64,000 bases of DNA, taken from positions 81,626 to 145,625 of the forward strand of contig JAEXOR010000055.1 in the NCBI GenBank assembly GCA_023439185.1, read 5' to 3'. How positions within the stretch are numbered: position 1 is the stretch's first letter; the number at the start of each line of letters is the position of its first letter. Shown here one piece after another: positions 25,088 through 32,551 of the stretch. The stretch is from Bacillota bacterium (GTDB taxonomy: Bacteria > Bacillota > Desulfotomaculia > Desulfotomaculales > Desulfallaceae). The notes under the pieces were generated by a model. The model was not told the origin of the DNA and searched no databases. It saw only the letters and a program-made list of their open reading frames with translations. The position numbers and the translations under genes were made by a program.

Positions 25088-26506
25088 ATGTCGACGGCCG
25101 TGCCCAATGAGAACCTGATTACGGAGCGGCAGGCATCCATCCTGGTCAAGGGACGGCAGCGGAAAAACCAGCTTAAATGCGACGCCGACAGTATCGCCGG
25201 GTGCGTCAGCCAGCGGGCCTGCGTTTACTGTGGGGCCAGGGTGGTGCTGAACCCGGTTACCGACGCCATCCACCTGGTGCACGGCCCCATCGGCTGCTCC
25301 AGTTATACCTGGGATATCCGGGGCAGCCTCAGCAGCGGGCCGGAGCTTTACCGCAACGGTTTTTCCACCGACCTGCAGGAAAACGATGTGATTTTCGGCG
25401 GGGAGAAGAAGCTGGCCCGGGCCATCGACGAGCTGGTGGAAAAGTATCCTTCGGAACTTGTATTCGTATATTCCACCTGCGTGGTGGGAGTAATCGGCGA
25501 CGACCTGGAGGCGGTGTGCCGATCGGCGGCGAAAAAACACGGCATCCGGGTGATTCCGGTTCAATCCAGCGGTTTTATCGGCAACAAGTCGGCGGGTTAC
25601 CAGGCGGCCTGTGACGCCCTGCTGCGGCTTATTGAGCCGCCGGAAGGGGTCCGTTCGGTGCGCAGGCTGAACCCGGCGCCCAGTGTCAATTACCTGGGGG
25701 ACTTCAATCTGGCCGGTGAGGCCTGGATTATCAGAGACTACCTGAACCAAATCGGCGTTGAAGTTAACGTGGTATTCACCGGCGACAGCAATTACCGGGA
25801 TCTGCAAAAGGCCCCCCGGTCCGCGTTGAATATCATCCAGTGTGCCGGTTCCATGGCTTACCTGGCCAGGCGTATGGAGGAGCTGTACGGCATTCCCTCC
25901 ATGCAGGTCTCGTTCCTGGGCTTGCAGGACACCGCAAATTCGCTGCGCGGCATTGCCTCGTTTTTTAAAGATCCGGAACTGCTGCGCCGGGCGGAAGAAC
26001 TAATCGGCCGTGAATCCGTCGCCGTCAAACCCCAAATTGAATATTACCGCCACCGGCTGCGGGGCAAGAAGGCCGCCGTTTACGTGGGCGGCGGCTTTAA
26101 GGCCATCTCGTTAATCAGGCAATTCAGGGAAATAGGTATCGACGTGGTCATGGTGGGCACCCAGACCGGCCGGGAAGAAGATTACCGGACGCTGCACGAT
26201 ATCTCCGACGATGGCACGGTTATCCTGGACGACGCCAATCCCGCCGAGCTGGAGCGGTTCATGACGGAAAAAGGCGCGCACCTCTTAGTGGGCGGAGTTA
26301 AGGAAAGGCCCCTGGCCTACAAGCTGGGGGTGGCGTTCATCGACCATAACCACGATCGCAAGCACCCTTTGAGCGGTTACCCGGGGGCGGTGAACTTTGC
26401 CCGGGAGGTTTACACCACGGTGTGTTCGCCGGTTTGGAAATACGCCGCCGGAGCAATGGGAGGTGGGATTGATGCCGCGGGAAAAAACGCATTACCGGAA
26501 CGTTAA
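25088..26506 (+). CDS. nifE: Nitrogenase FeMo-cofactor scaffold NifE
   Basis: 472 residues. NifE with NifN forms the scaffold on which the NifB-cofactor is matured to FeMo-co. It resembles NifD: QRACVYCGARVVLNPVTDAIHLVHGPIGC, NGFSTDLQENDVIFGGEKKLARAIDEL and STCVVGVIGDDL carry the cluster cysteines, but FeMo-co active-site residues differ. ATG 25088 is chosen because GAGGTG precedes it by 6 bases (GTG 25079 overlaps that site). Its end overlaps nifN by 35 bases. Confidence 0.95.
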   Translation: MSTAVPNENLITERQASILVKGRQRKNQLKCDADSIAGCVSQRACVYCGARVVLNPVTDAIHLVHGPIGCSSYTWDIRGSLSSGPELYRNGFSTDLQENDVIFGGEKKLARAIDELVEKYPSELVFVYSTCVVGVIGDDLEAVCRSAAKKHGIRVIPVQSSGFIGNKSAGYQAACDALLRLIEPPEGVRSVRRLNPAPSVNYLGDFNLAGEAWIIRDYLNQIGVEVNVVFTGDSNYRDLQKAPRSALNIIQCAGSMAYLARRMEELYGIPSMQVSFLGLQDTANSLRGIASFFKDPELLRRAEELIGRESVAVKPQIEYYRHRLRGKKAAVYVGGGFKAISLIRQFREIGIDVVMVGTQTGREEDYRTLHDISDDGTVILDDANPAELERFMTEKGAHLLVGGVKERPLAYKLGVAFIDHNHDRKHPLSGYPGAVNFAREVYTTVCSPVWKYAAGAMGGGIDAAGKNALPER

Positions 26507-27848
26507 CGAAAACCCCTGCCACATGTGCATGCCCATGGGCGCCATCCTGCCCTTCAAAGGGATTGAGAACGCCATGGTGATCATCCACGGTTCCCAGGGC
26601 TGCAGCACCTATATGCGGCGGCATATCGCCGAGCATTTCAACGAGCCCGTCGACGTGGGTTCCTCCTCCCTGAACGAAAAGGGGACCATTTACGGCGGGG
26701 CCCGGAATCTGTTCCAGGCCCTGGAAAACATTCGCCGGGTATATAAGCCGGGGTTAATCGGCGTCCTCACCACCTGCCTGGCGGAAACCATCGGGGAGGA
26801 CGTGGGCGGCATTACCCGCGACTACCTTAAACAAAACGACCTGGGGGAATATCCGCTGGTGGCGGTTCCCACCCCGGGTTATGGCGGCACCCACAGCGAA
26901 GGATACTGGACGGCGGTGCTCAGGATTGTGACCACCCTGGCCCGGCCCGCCGAAAAGCACGGCGGCGTCAACGTCATCGTGCCCAACCTGAGCCCCGCCG
27001 ATATCCGGGAAATCAAACGCATGCTGGAACTGCTGGGGGTCCGTTACACCCTGTTGCCGGATATATCGGAAACTCTGGACCGGCCCATTGCCCGCCCATA
27101 TACCAAGATTCCCCCCGGCGGCACGGTGGTGGAAGATATCCGGCGCATGGCCGGGGCCGCGGCCACTATCCAGTTTGGCCTGACCGTGGCGGAGAACCTG
27201 TCGCCGGGACATTACCTGCAATCCGAATTCGGGGTGCCCCTGTATAACCTGCCGGTGCCCATGGGGGTGGAGGCCAGCGATATGCTGGTGAGCCAACTGC
27301 TGGCCATCACCGGCGGCAATCTGCCCCGGTCACTGGAACTGGAGCGGGGCCGGCTTTTGGACTGCATGGTGGATTCCCACAAATACAATGCCCTGGGTCG
27401 GGGGGCTCTTTTCGGTGACCCGGAACTGGTTTACTCCATGACGCGGACCTGTGCGGAAAACGGCCTGCATCCCGCGGTGGTGGCCACCGGCAGTGGGAGC
27501 GCCGGCCTTGAAAAACTGCTGGCCCCGGTGTTGGCGGATTGTCCGGAAGCAACACTGTTTTTGGAACAGGCTGATTTTATGGGCATCCGGAAGGCGTGCC
27601 GGGAGACCGGGGTAAATATAGCCGTCGGCCACTCCGACGGTAAATACCTCGCCGAAAAGGAGGGTATTCCACTGGTCCGGATGGGGTTTCCCATCCACGA
27701 CCATGTGGGCGGCCAGCGGCTGCTCTCGGTGGGCTATACCGGCACCGCCATGTTCCTGGACCGGATCACCAATACGTTACTGGATAACAAGCATAAAAAC
27801 TACCGCGCCTCCATGTACCGGAAATATTACCGCTGCGCGGGGAGTTGA
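26472..27848 (+). CDS. nifN: Nitrogenase FeMo-cofactor scaffold NifN
   Basis: 458 residues, NifK-like: NPCHMCMPMGAILPFKGI, HGSQGCSTYMRRHI, SSSLNEKGTIYGGARNL and TTCLAETIGEDVGG. It pairs with NifE. ATG 26472 follows GGGAGGTGGG, inside the end of nifE, so translation is coupled; the frame is open upstream without a suitable site. There is no NifB or NifX fusion. Confidence 0.95.
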   Translation: MPREKTHYRNVNENPCHMCMPMGAILPFKGIENAMVIIHGSQGCSTYMRRHIAEHFNEPVDVGSSSLNEKGTIYGGARNLFQALENIRRVYKPGLIGVLTTCLAETIGEDVGGITRDYLKQNDLGEYPLVAVPTPGYGGTHSEGYWTAVLRIVTTLARPAEKHGGVNVIVPNLSPADIREIKRMLELLGVRYTLLPDISETLDRPIARPYTKIPPGGTVVEDIRRMAGAAATIQFGLTVAENLSPGHYLQSEFGVPLYNLPVPMGVEASDMLVSQLLAITGGNLPRSLELERGRLLDCMVDSHKYNALGRGALFGDPELVYSMTRTCAENGLHPAVVATGSGSAGLEKLLAPVLADCPEATLFLEQADFMGIRKACRETGVNIAVGHSDGKYLAEKEGIPLVRMGFPIHDHVGGQRLLSVGYTGTAMFLDRITNTLLDNKHKNYRASMYRKYYRCAGS

Positions 27849-27849
27849 G

Positions 27850-28776
27850 GTGAGTACATTGACCTGTGGATGTGACAAGGATATCAGCAGGCATCCCTGC
27901 TATTCATACCAGGCCCACCACCAGTACGCCCGGATGCACCTGCCGGTGGCGCCTAAGTGCAATATCAGTTGCAATTACTGCAACCGTAAATTTGACTGCG
28001 CCAACGAGAGCAGACCTGGTGTCACCAGCGAGGTGCTGACCCCCGAAGCTGCCCGGGATAAATTTCTGCTGGTGCGGAAAAAGGTGCCCAACCTGAGCGT
28101 GGTGGGTATCGCCGGACCGGGGGACGCCCTGGCCAATTGGAGCAACACTAAAAAATCCCTGGAGTTAATCAGGGAAGCCGACCCCGATGTGCTCTTCTGC
28201 CTGTCTACCAACGGCCTGCTGCTGCCGCACCATGTCGATGAGATCCTTGAACTGGGCGTAAAGCACGTGACTGTGACCGTCAACTGCCTGGATCCCGCCA
28301 TTGGCGCCCGGATTTACCGGTATGTCAACTATCGGAACCGGGTTTTTAAGGGCCAGGCCGGGGCCGACATTTTACTGCACAACCAGCAGCAGGGTATCGA
28401 GTACCTGGCCCGGGGCGGTGTGCTGGTGAAGGTGAACATTGTGATGATTAAAGACGTCAACGACGGGCATATTCCCGGCGTGGTGCGGCGGGTGAAGGAA
28501 CTGGGCGCTTTTATCACCAACATTATGCCCCTGGTGCCGGCGCCGGGCAGCGTCTTTCAGAACTTCGGCCCCACGGACCGGGCCGAGCTGGACGACATGC
28601 GCGACCTCTGCGGCCAGGACATGCTGCAGATGCGCCACTGCAAACAGTGCCGGGCCGACGCCATCGGCCTGCTGGACGATGACCGTTCCCGGGAATTCAG
28701 TACCGTGAAAAAACAATTACAGAGCGATTGCGGCGGCTGCGCCCGGCCGGTCAAAGTGGTGGCAGCGGCGCAGTAG
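27850..28776 (+). CDS. nifB: Radical-SAM FeMo-cofactor biosynthesis protein NifB, short form
   Basis: 308 residues. NifB inserts carbide and builds the 8Fe core (NifB-co). The radical-SAM site is CNISCNYC (Cys37, 41, 44), followed by RKFDCANESRPGVTSE and VGIAGPGDALAN; C-terminal cysteines (CGQDMLQMRHCKQCRADA) fit ligation of additional clusters. It lacks the NifX-like C-terminal domain of proteobacterial NifB. GTG 27850, one base after the nifN stop and 5 after GGGGAG, is the likely start; TTG 27859 is possible. Confidence 0.95.
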   Translation: MSTLTCGCDKDISRHPCYSYQAHHQYARMHLPVAPKCNISCNYCNRKFDCANESRPGVTSEVLTPEAARDKFLLVRKKVPNLSVVGIAGPGDALANWSNTKKSLELIREADPDVLFCLSTNGLLLPHHVDEILELGVKHVTVTVNCLDPAIGARIYRYVNYRNRVFKGQAGADILLHNQQQGIEYLARGGVLVKVNIVMIKDVNDGHIPGVVRRVKELGAFITNIMPLVPAPGSVFQNFGPTDRAELDDMRDLCGQDMLQMRHCKQCRADAIGLLDDDRSREFSTVKKQLQSDCGGCARPVKVVAAAQ

Positions 28777-28812
28777 CTTTCAAAGCCGCCAAAAGAGAAG
28801 GAGGTTGCATGG

Positions 28813-29124
28813 ATGAACAAACCCAGGCTGCATATTTTTGTTTGTACCAGCGCCAGGGCCAAGGGAGAGCCCAAAGGTCTGTGTCATGGCAAGTCGTCGG
28901 TTGAAATAATGTCGGCATTTCTGGAAGAAATCGAAGACCAGGGGCTGTCCGGAGAAATATTTCTCTCCAATACCGGCTGCCTGGGCCACTGCGAGCAGGG
29001 ACCCATGGTGGTCATTTATCCCGACAACGTATGGTACGGGGGCGTTTCCCCCGATGACGTCGAAGAAATCATGGAAGAACACATCCTGGGCGGCAACATC
29101 GTGGAACGCCTGCTGATCAGTTAA
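28813..29124 (+). CDS. Thioredoxin-like [2Fe-2S] ferredoxin
   Basis: 103 residues with the thioredoxin-fold ferredoxin pattern: FVCTSARAKGEPKGLCHGKSS and NTGCLGHCEQGPMVVIYPDNVWYGGVSPDDVEEI. The cysteines (two N-terminal, two in GCLGHC) ligate a [2Fe-2S] cluster. Similar ferredoxins occur in clostridial nif regions, and that of Clostridium pasteurianum interacts with the MoFe protein. It lies 36 bases after nifB, behind AAGGAGG, and is probably part of the nif transcript. Confidence 0.9.
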   Translation: MNKPRLHIFVCTSARAKGEPKGLCHGKSSVEIMSAFLEEIEDQGLSGEIFLSNTGCLGHCEQGPMVVIYPDNVWYGGVSPDDVEEIMEEHILGGNIVERLLIS

Positions 29125-29134
29125 TTTACATTAT

Positions 29135-29179
29135 TTAGCAATGACTTTTAACACTTTTAACTTTTAACACCTGGCACCA
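29135..29179 (+). repeat. 45-bp inverted repeat, left copy
   Basis: This 45-bp sequence, beginning TTAGCAATGACTTTTAACAC, is present as an exact reverse complement at 35060-35104. It contains short direct repeats of TTTTAAC. The two copies frame 5.9 kb from the AnfO-like gene to the Lrp-type gene. Confidence 0.9.
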
Positions 29180-29195
29180 GAGGGAAGGGGGTGGC

Positions 29196-29831
29196 GTGCC
29201 GGTGGCGTTTGATATCGCGGTTTATTTGAATGAGCGGGGTGAAACGGCCGGTCTTGACGAGCCGGGTAAACTGGTGGTGCACCGCAAAAGGCAGGGGATC
29301 TGGAAAGAATGCCGGGAAAAGGAGTTCAGTCCGGCGGAGATGCCTGGCATGAGCGGGCTGCGCCGAATGATGAGCGAGATGCTTGACTTTATGGGCGAGT
29401 GCAGGGTTTTCGTGGGGCAGACCGTAACCGGAATACCCTACTTTGAACTGGAAAAGTCCGGCTGCACGGTATGGGAAATGCCGGGCCTGCCCGTGACCTG
29501 GCTTGATTACATCCAGGAGCAGGAAGAAAGTGAGCAGTGGCTGGAAACAAAGGTGCCGCTGACGGTTGTGCCGGTGCCCGAAGAGGTGGGCGAAGGACGC
29601 TTCAGGATCTCAATCAAGGAGATCCAGGACAGCGGCGGCGGCATTACCTCCAAGCAGGTGCTACAGCCTTTCCTGCGCCGGGGACAGTTTTACGAGCTGG
29701 AAGTCCTCTGCAGCCACGTGCCGCCCTGGCTGGAAGCCGAATTCGTCATCGGGACCTTTGAAGGAACCGTGGAGGTTCTCGGCCAAGGTGAGAAAAGGAT
29801 CACCATCACCAAACGATGCTGCCAGACATGA
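29196..29831 (+). CDS. AnfO-like nitrogenase accessory protein
   Basis: 211 residues without membrane segments. Sequence style (FDIAVYLNERGETAGLDEPGKLVVHRKRQGIWKE, SEMLDFMGECRVFVGQTVTGIPYFELEKSGCTVWEMPG, ITSKQVLQPFLRRGQFYELEVLCSHVPPWLEAEF) matches what I know of AnfO, named for the Fe-only nitrogenase cluster, although only a Mo-type nif operon is visible. Start GTG 29196 behind GGGAAGGGGG. It follows the nif ferredoxin and probably shares the operon. Biochemical role is not established; involvement in cofactor handling or electron supply is inference. Confidence 0.7.
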   Translation: MPVAFDIAVYLNERGETAGLDEPGKLVVHRKRQGIWKECREKEFSPAEMPGMSGLRRMMSEMLDFMGECRVFVGQTVTGIPYFELEKSGCTVWEMPGLPVTWLDYIQEQEESEQWLETKVPLTVVPVPEEVGEGRFRISIKEIQDSGGGITSKQVLQPFLRRGQFYELEVLCSHVPPWLEAEFVIGTFEGTVEVLGQGEKRITITKRCCQT

Positions 29832-29845
29832 TCAACGTAACCGTA

Positions 29846-29866
29846 AGGGCGCCCTTTGCGGGCGCC
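29846..29866 (+). terminator. GC-rich hairpin after the AnfO-like gene
   Basis: GGGCGCC-CTTTGCG-GGCGCCC is a perfect 7-bp stem just after the nif region. It has no strong U tract, so termination is possible but not certain. Confidence 0.4.
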
Positions 29867-29875
29867 CGGAAACAA

Positions 29876-29931
29876 AAGTGAGCCTCCCTTGTTAAAGGGA
29901 GGGGACCGCCGCAGGCGGTGGAGGGATTCAG
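29876..29931 (+). repeat. MITE-like hairpin repeat, copy 1
   Basis: CCTCCCTTGTTAAAGGGAGG and CCGCCGCAGGCGGTGG form consecutive hairpins followed by GGATTCAGAAT. A related unit lies in reverse orientation at 31760-31816. This style of repeat is scattered in many Bacillota genomes. Confidence 0.55.
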
Positions 29932-29990
29932 AATGCCACACCCGTCTTAATCAACCGGGGGTGGTTTTTTTGTAAACAGACTGTTTCACG

Positions 29991-30019
29991 TTGACAGTCT
30001 ATATCAAATTTGATATAAT
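29991..30019 (+). promoter_or_regulatory. Promoter and palindromic operator of toxin-antitoxin pair 1
   Basis: TTGACA (29991-29996) and TATAAT (30014-30019) are 17 bases apart. An 18-bp perfect palindrome, TATATCAAATTTGATATA (30000-30017), lies between and over the -10 box, the expected site for autorepression by the antitoxin. Confidence 0.7.
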
Positions 30020-30039
30020 CCGCTTAGGAGTGGAAAATA

Positions 30040-30438
30040 ATGGGCCGAATTACCAAAAAAGAATTATTGACAAGGTTATCTCAATGCACCAGAATCGTTA
30101 TGACTGAAGAAGTAGCACAGTACATCGTTAATCACGCTCAAGAAAAAGTTTCTGCAAAAATACTTCACGATATTATGTTGCTGAACGAATTTGGTCTAAA
30201 ATTACCTGACAAATATATACATCGCATATGGGATAGTAGTGATAAATTATGGGAATTGCGAACGCAATTCGCACGATACAGTGAAAGGACATTATTTTTT
30301 TCAGTGTTAGGTAATAAGTTCTTGCTAACAAAGTGTTTCAAAAAGACTTCAAGCAGAGTGCCGAAATCGGAAATACGCAAGGCTGAGAACATTCTTCGGG
30401 AATACTTGCTAACGACAGGAGGGAAAATAGATGACTAA
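30040..30438 (+). CDS. RelE/HigB-type toxin (Gp49-like)
   Basis: 132 residues. The Gp49/HigB core is IHRIWDSSDKLWELRTQFARYSERTLFFSVLGNKFLLTKCFKKTSSRVPKSEIRKAENILREYL, the usual ELR...R...F...KK pattern of ribosome-dependent mRNA interferases. An N-terminal extension of about 60 residues precedes it. Start follows GGAGTGG. The stop overlaps the antitoxin start by 8 bases: toxin first, antitoxin second, as in higBA. Confidence 0.75.
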   Translation: MGRITKKELLTRLSQCTRIVMTEEVAQYIVNHAQEKVSAKILHDIMLLNEFGLKLPDKYIHRIWDSSDKLWELRTQFARYSERTLFFSVLGNKFLLTKCFKKTSSRVPKSEIRKAENILREYLLTTGGKIDD

Positions 30439-30724
30439 ATTCGTTACCATGAGTGAAATTGCCGACAGACTTGAAAACAAACCGCAAATTATTGAAGAAA
30501 TGCTTAAAGATGAGTCGCGCTATCAGATAGCCAGGGCTATTATTGCTGAACGAACCAGACGGGGTTGGAGTCAGGGAACTCTCGCTCGCAAGGCCCGTTT
30601 GACCCAGGCTCAGGTATCCAGATTGGAAAGGGCACGTATCGGGAATTTTGTTACTGTTTTAAAAACACTTGACGCATTAGAACTCAAACTGGAAATTGTT
30701 CCGACAAAACATTATGAGATATGA
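30431..30724 (+). CDS. HigA-type antitoxin, XRE helix-turn-helix
   Basis: 97 residues with a Cro/CI helix-turn-helix: RRGWSQGTLARKARLTQAQVSRLERARIGNFVTVLKTLDAL. It should bind and neutralise the upstream toxin and repress the operon through the palindrome at 30000-30017. Start ATG lies 10 bases after AGGAGGG. Confidence 0.8.
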   Translation: MTKFVTMSEIADRLENKPQIIEEMLKDESRYQIARAIIAERTRRGWSQGTLARKARLTQAQVSRLERARIGNFVTVLKTLDALELKLEIVPTKHYEI

Positions 30725-30753
30725 TTTATAAAAACGGATTTTTCGGCAAGAGG

Positions 30754-30788
30754 GGCAAAAGCCGGCGTGTTTAAAAGCGGCTTTTGCC
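30754..30788. repeat. Inverted repeat between the two toxin-antitoxin pairs
   Basis: GGCAAAAGCCG (30754-30764) and CGGCTTTTGCC (30778-30788) are perfect arms around a 13-base loop. No U tract follows on either strand; it lies between two convergent transcription units and may still act as a shared transcription end. Confidence 0.5.
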
Positions 30789-30916
30789 GGAAATCATCCA
30801 GAGGGTCGTACCCCGTTGACTTTAATAATGGGAGCAGGTTCGCCTGCGTAAACGGTACCGCCTATAATATGATATTTCCCGAAGGTTCATTTCTTACTGC
30901 TTTGTGGAGATGGCAC

Positions 30917-31198
30917 TTACTGACGATCGCGAAATTCTATATGAAGCTCTTTGTCAAGACCGGAGGCGATTTTTTTCAGAAACTCAAGCGAAGGGTTATA
31001 GTTGCCGCTTTCCAATCTGCTAATGTTGCTTTGCTTCATGCCGCAACGTTCAGCCAGTTCGCGCTGCGTTATATTCATCTCATTTCTGGCTGCAATGATT
31101 TGCCTTATTATCTCATATTCAGGCTCAAGTGCTTTATATTCTTTAAGCAATTCGGGGTCATTTTCGAATGCTTTCTTTTTATATTCATCGAAATTCAC
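30917..31198 (-). CDS. HigA-type antitoxin, XRE helix-turn-helix
   Basis: 93 residues; the helix-turn-helix is NITQRELAERCGMKQSNISRLESGNYNPSLEFLKKIASGL. Start GTG 31198 lies 7 bases after AGGAGG and overlaps the end of the toxin gene by 4 bases. It is convergent with the first pair and differs clearly in sequence, so this is a separate acquisition and not a duplication. Confidence 0.8.
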   Translation of the reverse strand: MNFDEYKKKAFENDPELLKEYKALEPEYEIIRQIIAARNEMNITQRELAERCGMKQSNISRLESGNYNPSLEFLKKIASGLDKELHIEFRDRQ

Positions 31199-31545
31199 TT
31201 CAAAAACCTCCTTATATAATCAGCCATCCTGCTTTTTGCGATTTTGATCTCTTTATGCGGGGTTTTTTTTGTTTTCTTTATAAACCCATGTAATAGTATG
31301 ATTTTCGACTGTGTAGGTATAAAGTAAAACACCCGGGAAATATCGCCGGAATATTGAATGCGAAGCTCCCAAAGAAGGCCCTCTATATGTTTGGTGTAAG
31401 GCTCCTTCAACATGGTACCGTATTCTGCCAAAAGGTCGATTTCCCAAATAGCCTTGGCTTTATGCTTGCGCGGCAAACTGTCAAGAAATTCGACGACTTC
31501 CTCTTTACCTTCAGCAGTCCTGTAGAACTCTATCTCCCACTTCAT
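31195..31545 (-). CDS. RelE/HigB-type toxin (Gp49-like)
   Basis: 116 residues: MKWEIEFYRTAEGKEEVVEFLDSLPRKHKAKAIWEIDLLAEYG, then KHIEGLLWELRIQYSGDISRVFYFIPTQSKIILLHGFIKKTKKTPHKEIKIAKSRM. The central ELR, the R...FYF and the KKTKKTP segments are hallmarks of the family. It precedes its antitoxin on the minus strand. Confidence 0.85.
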   Translation of the reverse strand: MKWEIEFYRTAEGKEEVVEFLDSLPRKHKAKAIWEIDLLAEYGTMLKEPYTKHIEGLLWELRIQYSGDISRVFYFIPTQSKIILLHGFIKKTKKTPHKEIKIAKSRMADYIRRFLK

Positions 31546-31584
31546 ACAGGTAACCTCTTTATGTACTTTACCCCTACGACAACA

Positions 31585-31612
31585 ATTATACCATATATGA
31601 TATAATTGTCAA
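31585..31612 (-). promoter_or_regulatory. Promoter and operator of toxin-antitoxin pair 2
   Basis: Minus strand TTGACA (31612-31607) and TATAAT (31590-31585) with a 16-base spacer. The stretch 31585-31606 is a near-perfect 22-bp palindrome (ATTATAYCATATATGRTATAAT), placing an operator directly over the promoter. Confidence 0.7.
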
Positions 31613-31759
31613 GTTTTTCATAAGGTAGACGATAAAATTATAGTTTAATGAAATTCTAAGAAAAATATCGTTTGGAAAGGTTGATTACAGCATATGGTTT
31701 TAATCTTGCTTTAAGAAGTAATCCGGAAAAATGCAAGCGAAGGAAACTCCCTTAGTAGA

Positions 31760-31816
31760 GAGATTCAGAATCCCGTCAGGCATTGCCTGCCACCCCCCTT
31801 TGACAAAGGGGGCTTT
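31760..31816 (-). repeat. MITE-like hairpin repeat, copy 2
   Basis: GATTCAGAATCCC, GGCATTGCC and CCCCCTTTGACAAAGGGGG occur in reverse order and orientation compared with the copy at 29876-29931. The two related units flank the two toxin-antitoxin pairs. The rest of the 31546-31855 gap holds the pair 2 promoter and no gene I can support. Confidence 0.5.
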
Positions 31817-31855
31817 TTTGACGATACTATTTTAGATGGGGAGGGGGTAGAGGCT

Positions 31856-32542
31856 TTGCGGCAGGATGATTTCAAATTTGTCGTTACACCGGAAATAACC
31901 GGCCTCGGGATCAAAGCAGCGGGTTTTTTGCTGGCGGGCATTAAAAACGAATCATATCACCCGGAATTTCTCTCTTACCGCCAGGACTGCATAGAAAGCC
32001 TGAAAGCCGGCCGTACTCCGGAAACTATTGAACAGGATCCCTTCATACTGGGTTATCGCCGTTTGCACGAAAAAACCGGCGTCAGCAAAAAAATGACGGC
32101 CTCGCCGGAGAGCCTGTTTAAATATTTCTTCAAGCACGGGGACCTGCCTGCCATTAATCCTCTGGTGGATGCCTACAATTGTGTATCCATGGACACCGGG
32201 TTATCCATGGGGGCCCATGACTTGAGCAATGTGCATGGTTCCATCAATCTGCGCATTGCCGGGGGCCATGAGCATTTTCTGCCTCTGGGCGGCCGCAAGC
32301 CGGAAAAAATTAAAGCCGGCGAGTACTGTTACATAGACGACAGTGACGAAGTTCTTTGCCGGCTGGAATGCCGCCAGTCGGATAAGACTAAAATATCCGC
32401 CGCCACAAAGTGGTGCTTTTTAATTGTCCAGGGCAACGAGTTTACGCCCGCCGAATCGGTTCTGGAGACCGCCCGGCGGCTGCTGGGCGTGCTGCGAAGA
32501 TTTTGTGGCGGAGAAGAAAAAGCGTTTTTTATGTATCCCTGA
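31856..32542 (+). CDS. B3/4 tRNA-binding-domain protein
   Basis: 228 residues similar to the B3/B4 domain of the phenylalanyl-tRNA synthetase beta chain, found alone in many bacteria: the core is LHEKTGVSKKMTASPESLFKYFFKHGDLPAINPLVDAYNCVSMDTGLSMGAHDLSNVHGSINLRIA. Stand-alone members are thought to hydrolyse mischarged tRNAs or act in translation quality control. TTG 31856 follows GGGGAGGGGG. Convergent with nadE, 9 bases apart. Confidence 0.75.
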   Translation: MRQDDFKFVVTPEITGLGIKAAGFLLAGIKNESYHPEFLSYRQDCIESLKAGRTPETIEQDPFILGYRRLHEKTGVSKKMTASPESLFKYFFKHGDLPAINPLVDAYNCVSMDTGLSMGAHDLSNVHGSINLRIAGGHEHFLPLGGRKPEKIKAGEYCYIDDSDEVLCRLECRQSDKTKISAATKWCFLIVQGNEFTPAESVLETARRLLGVLRRFCGGEEKAFFMYP

Positions 32543-32551
32543 AGTTGACAA

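Noticed and set aside
30767..31219. Plus-strand open frame opposite the second antitoxin
   Set aside because: It is fully explained by the antitoxin on the minus strand and lacks a start signal.
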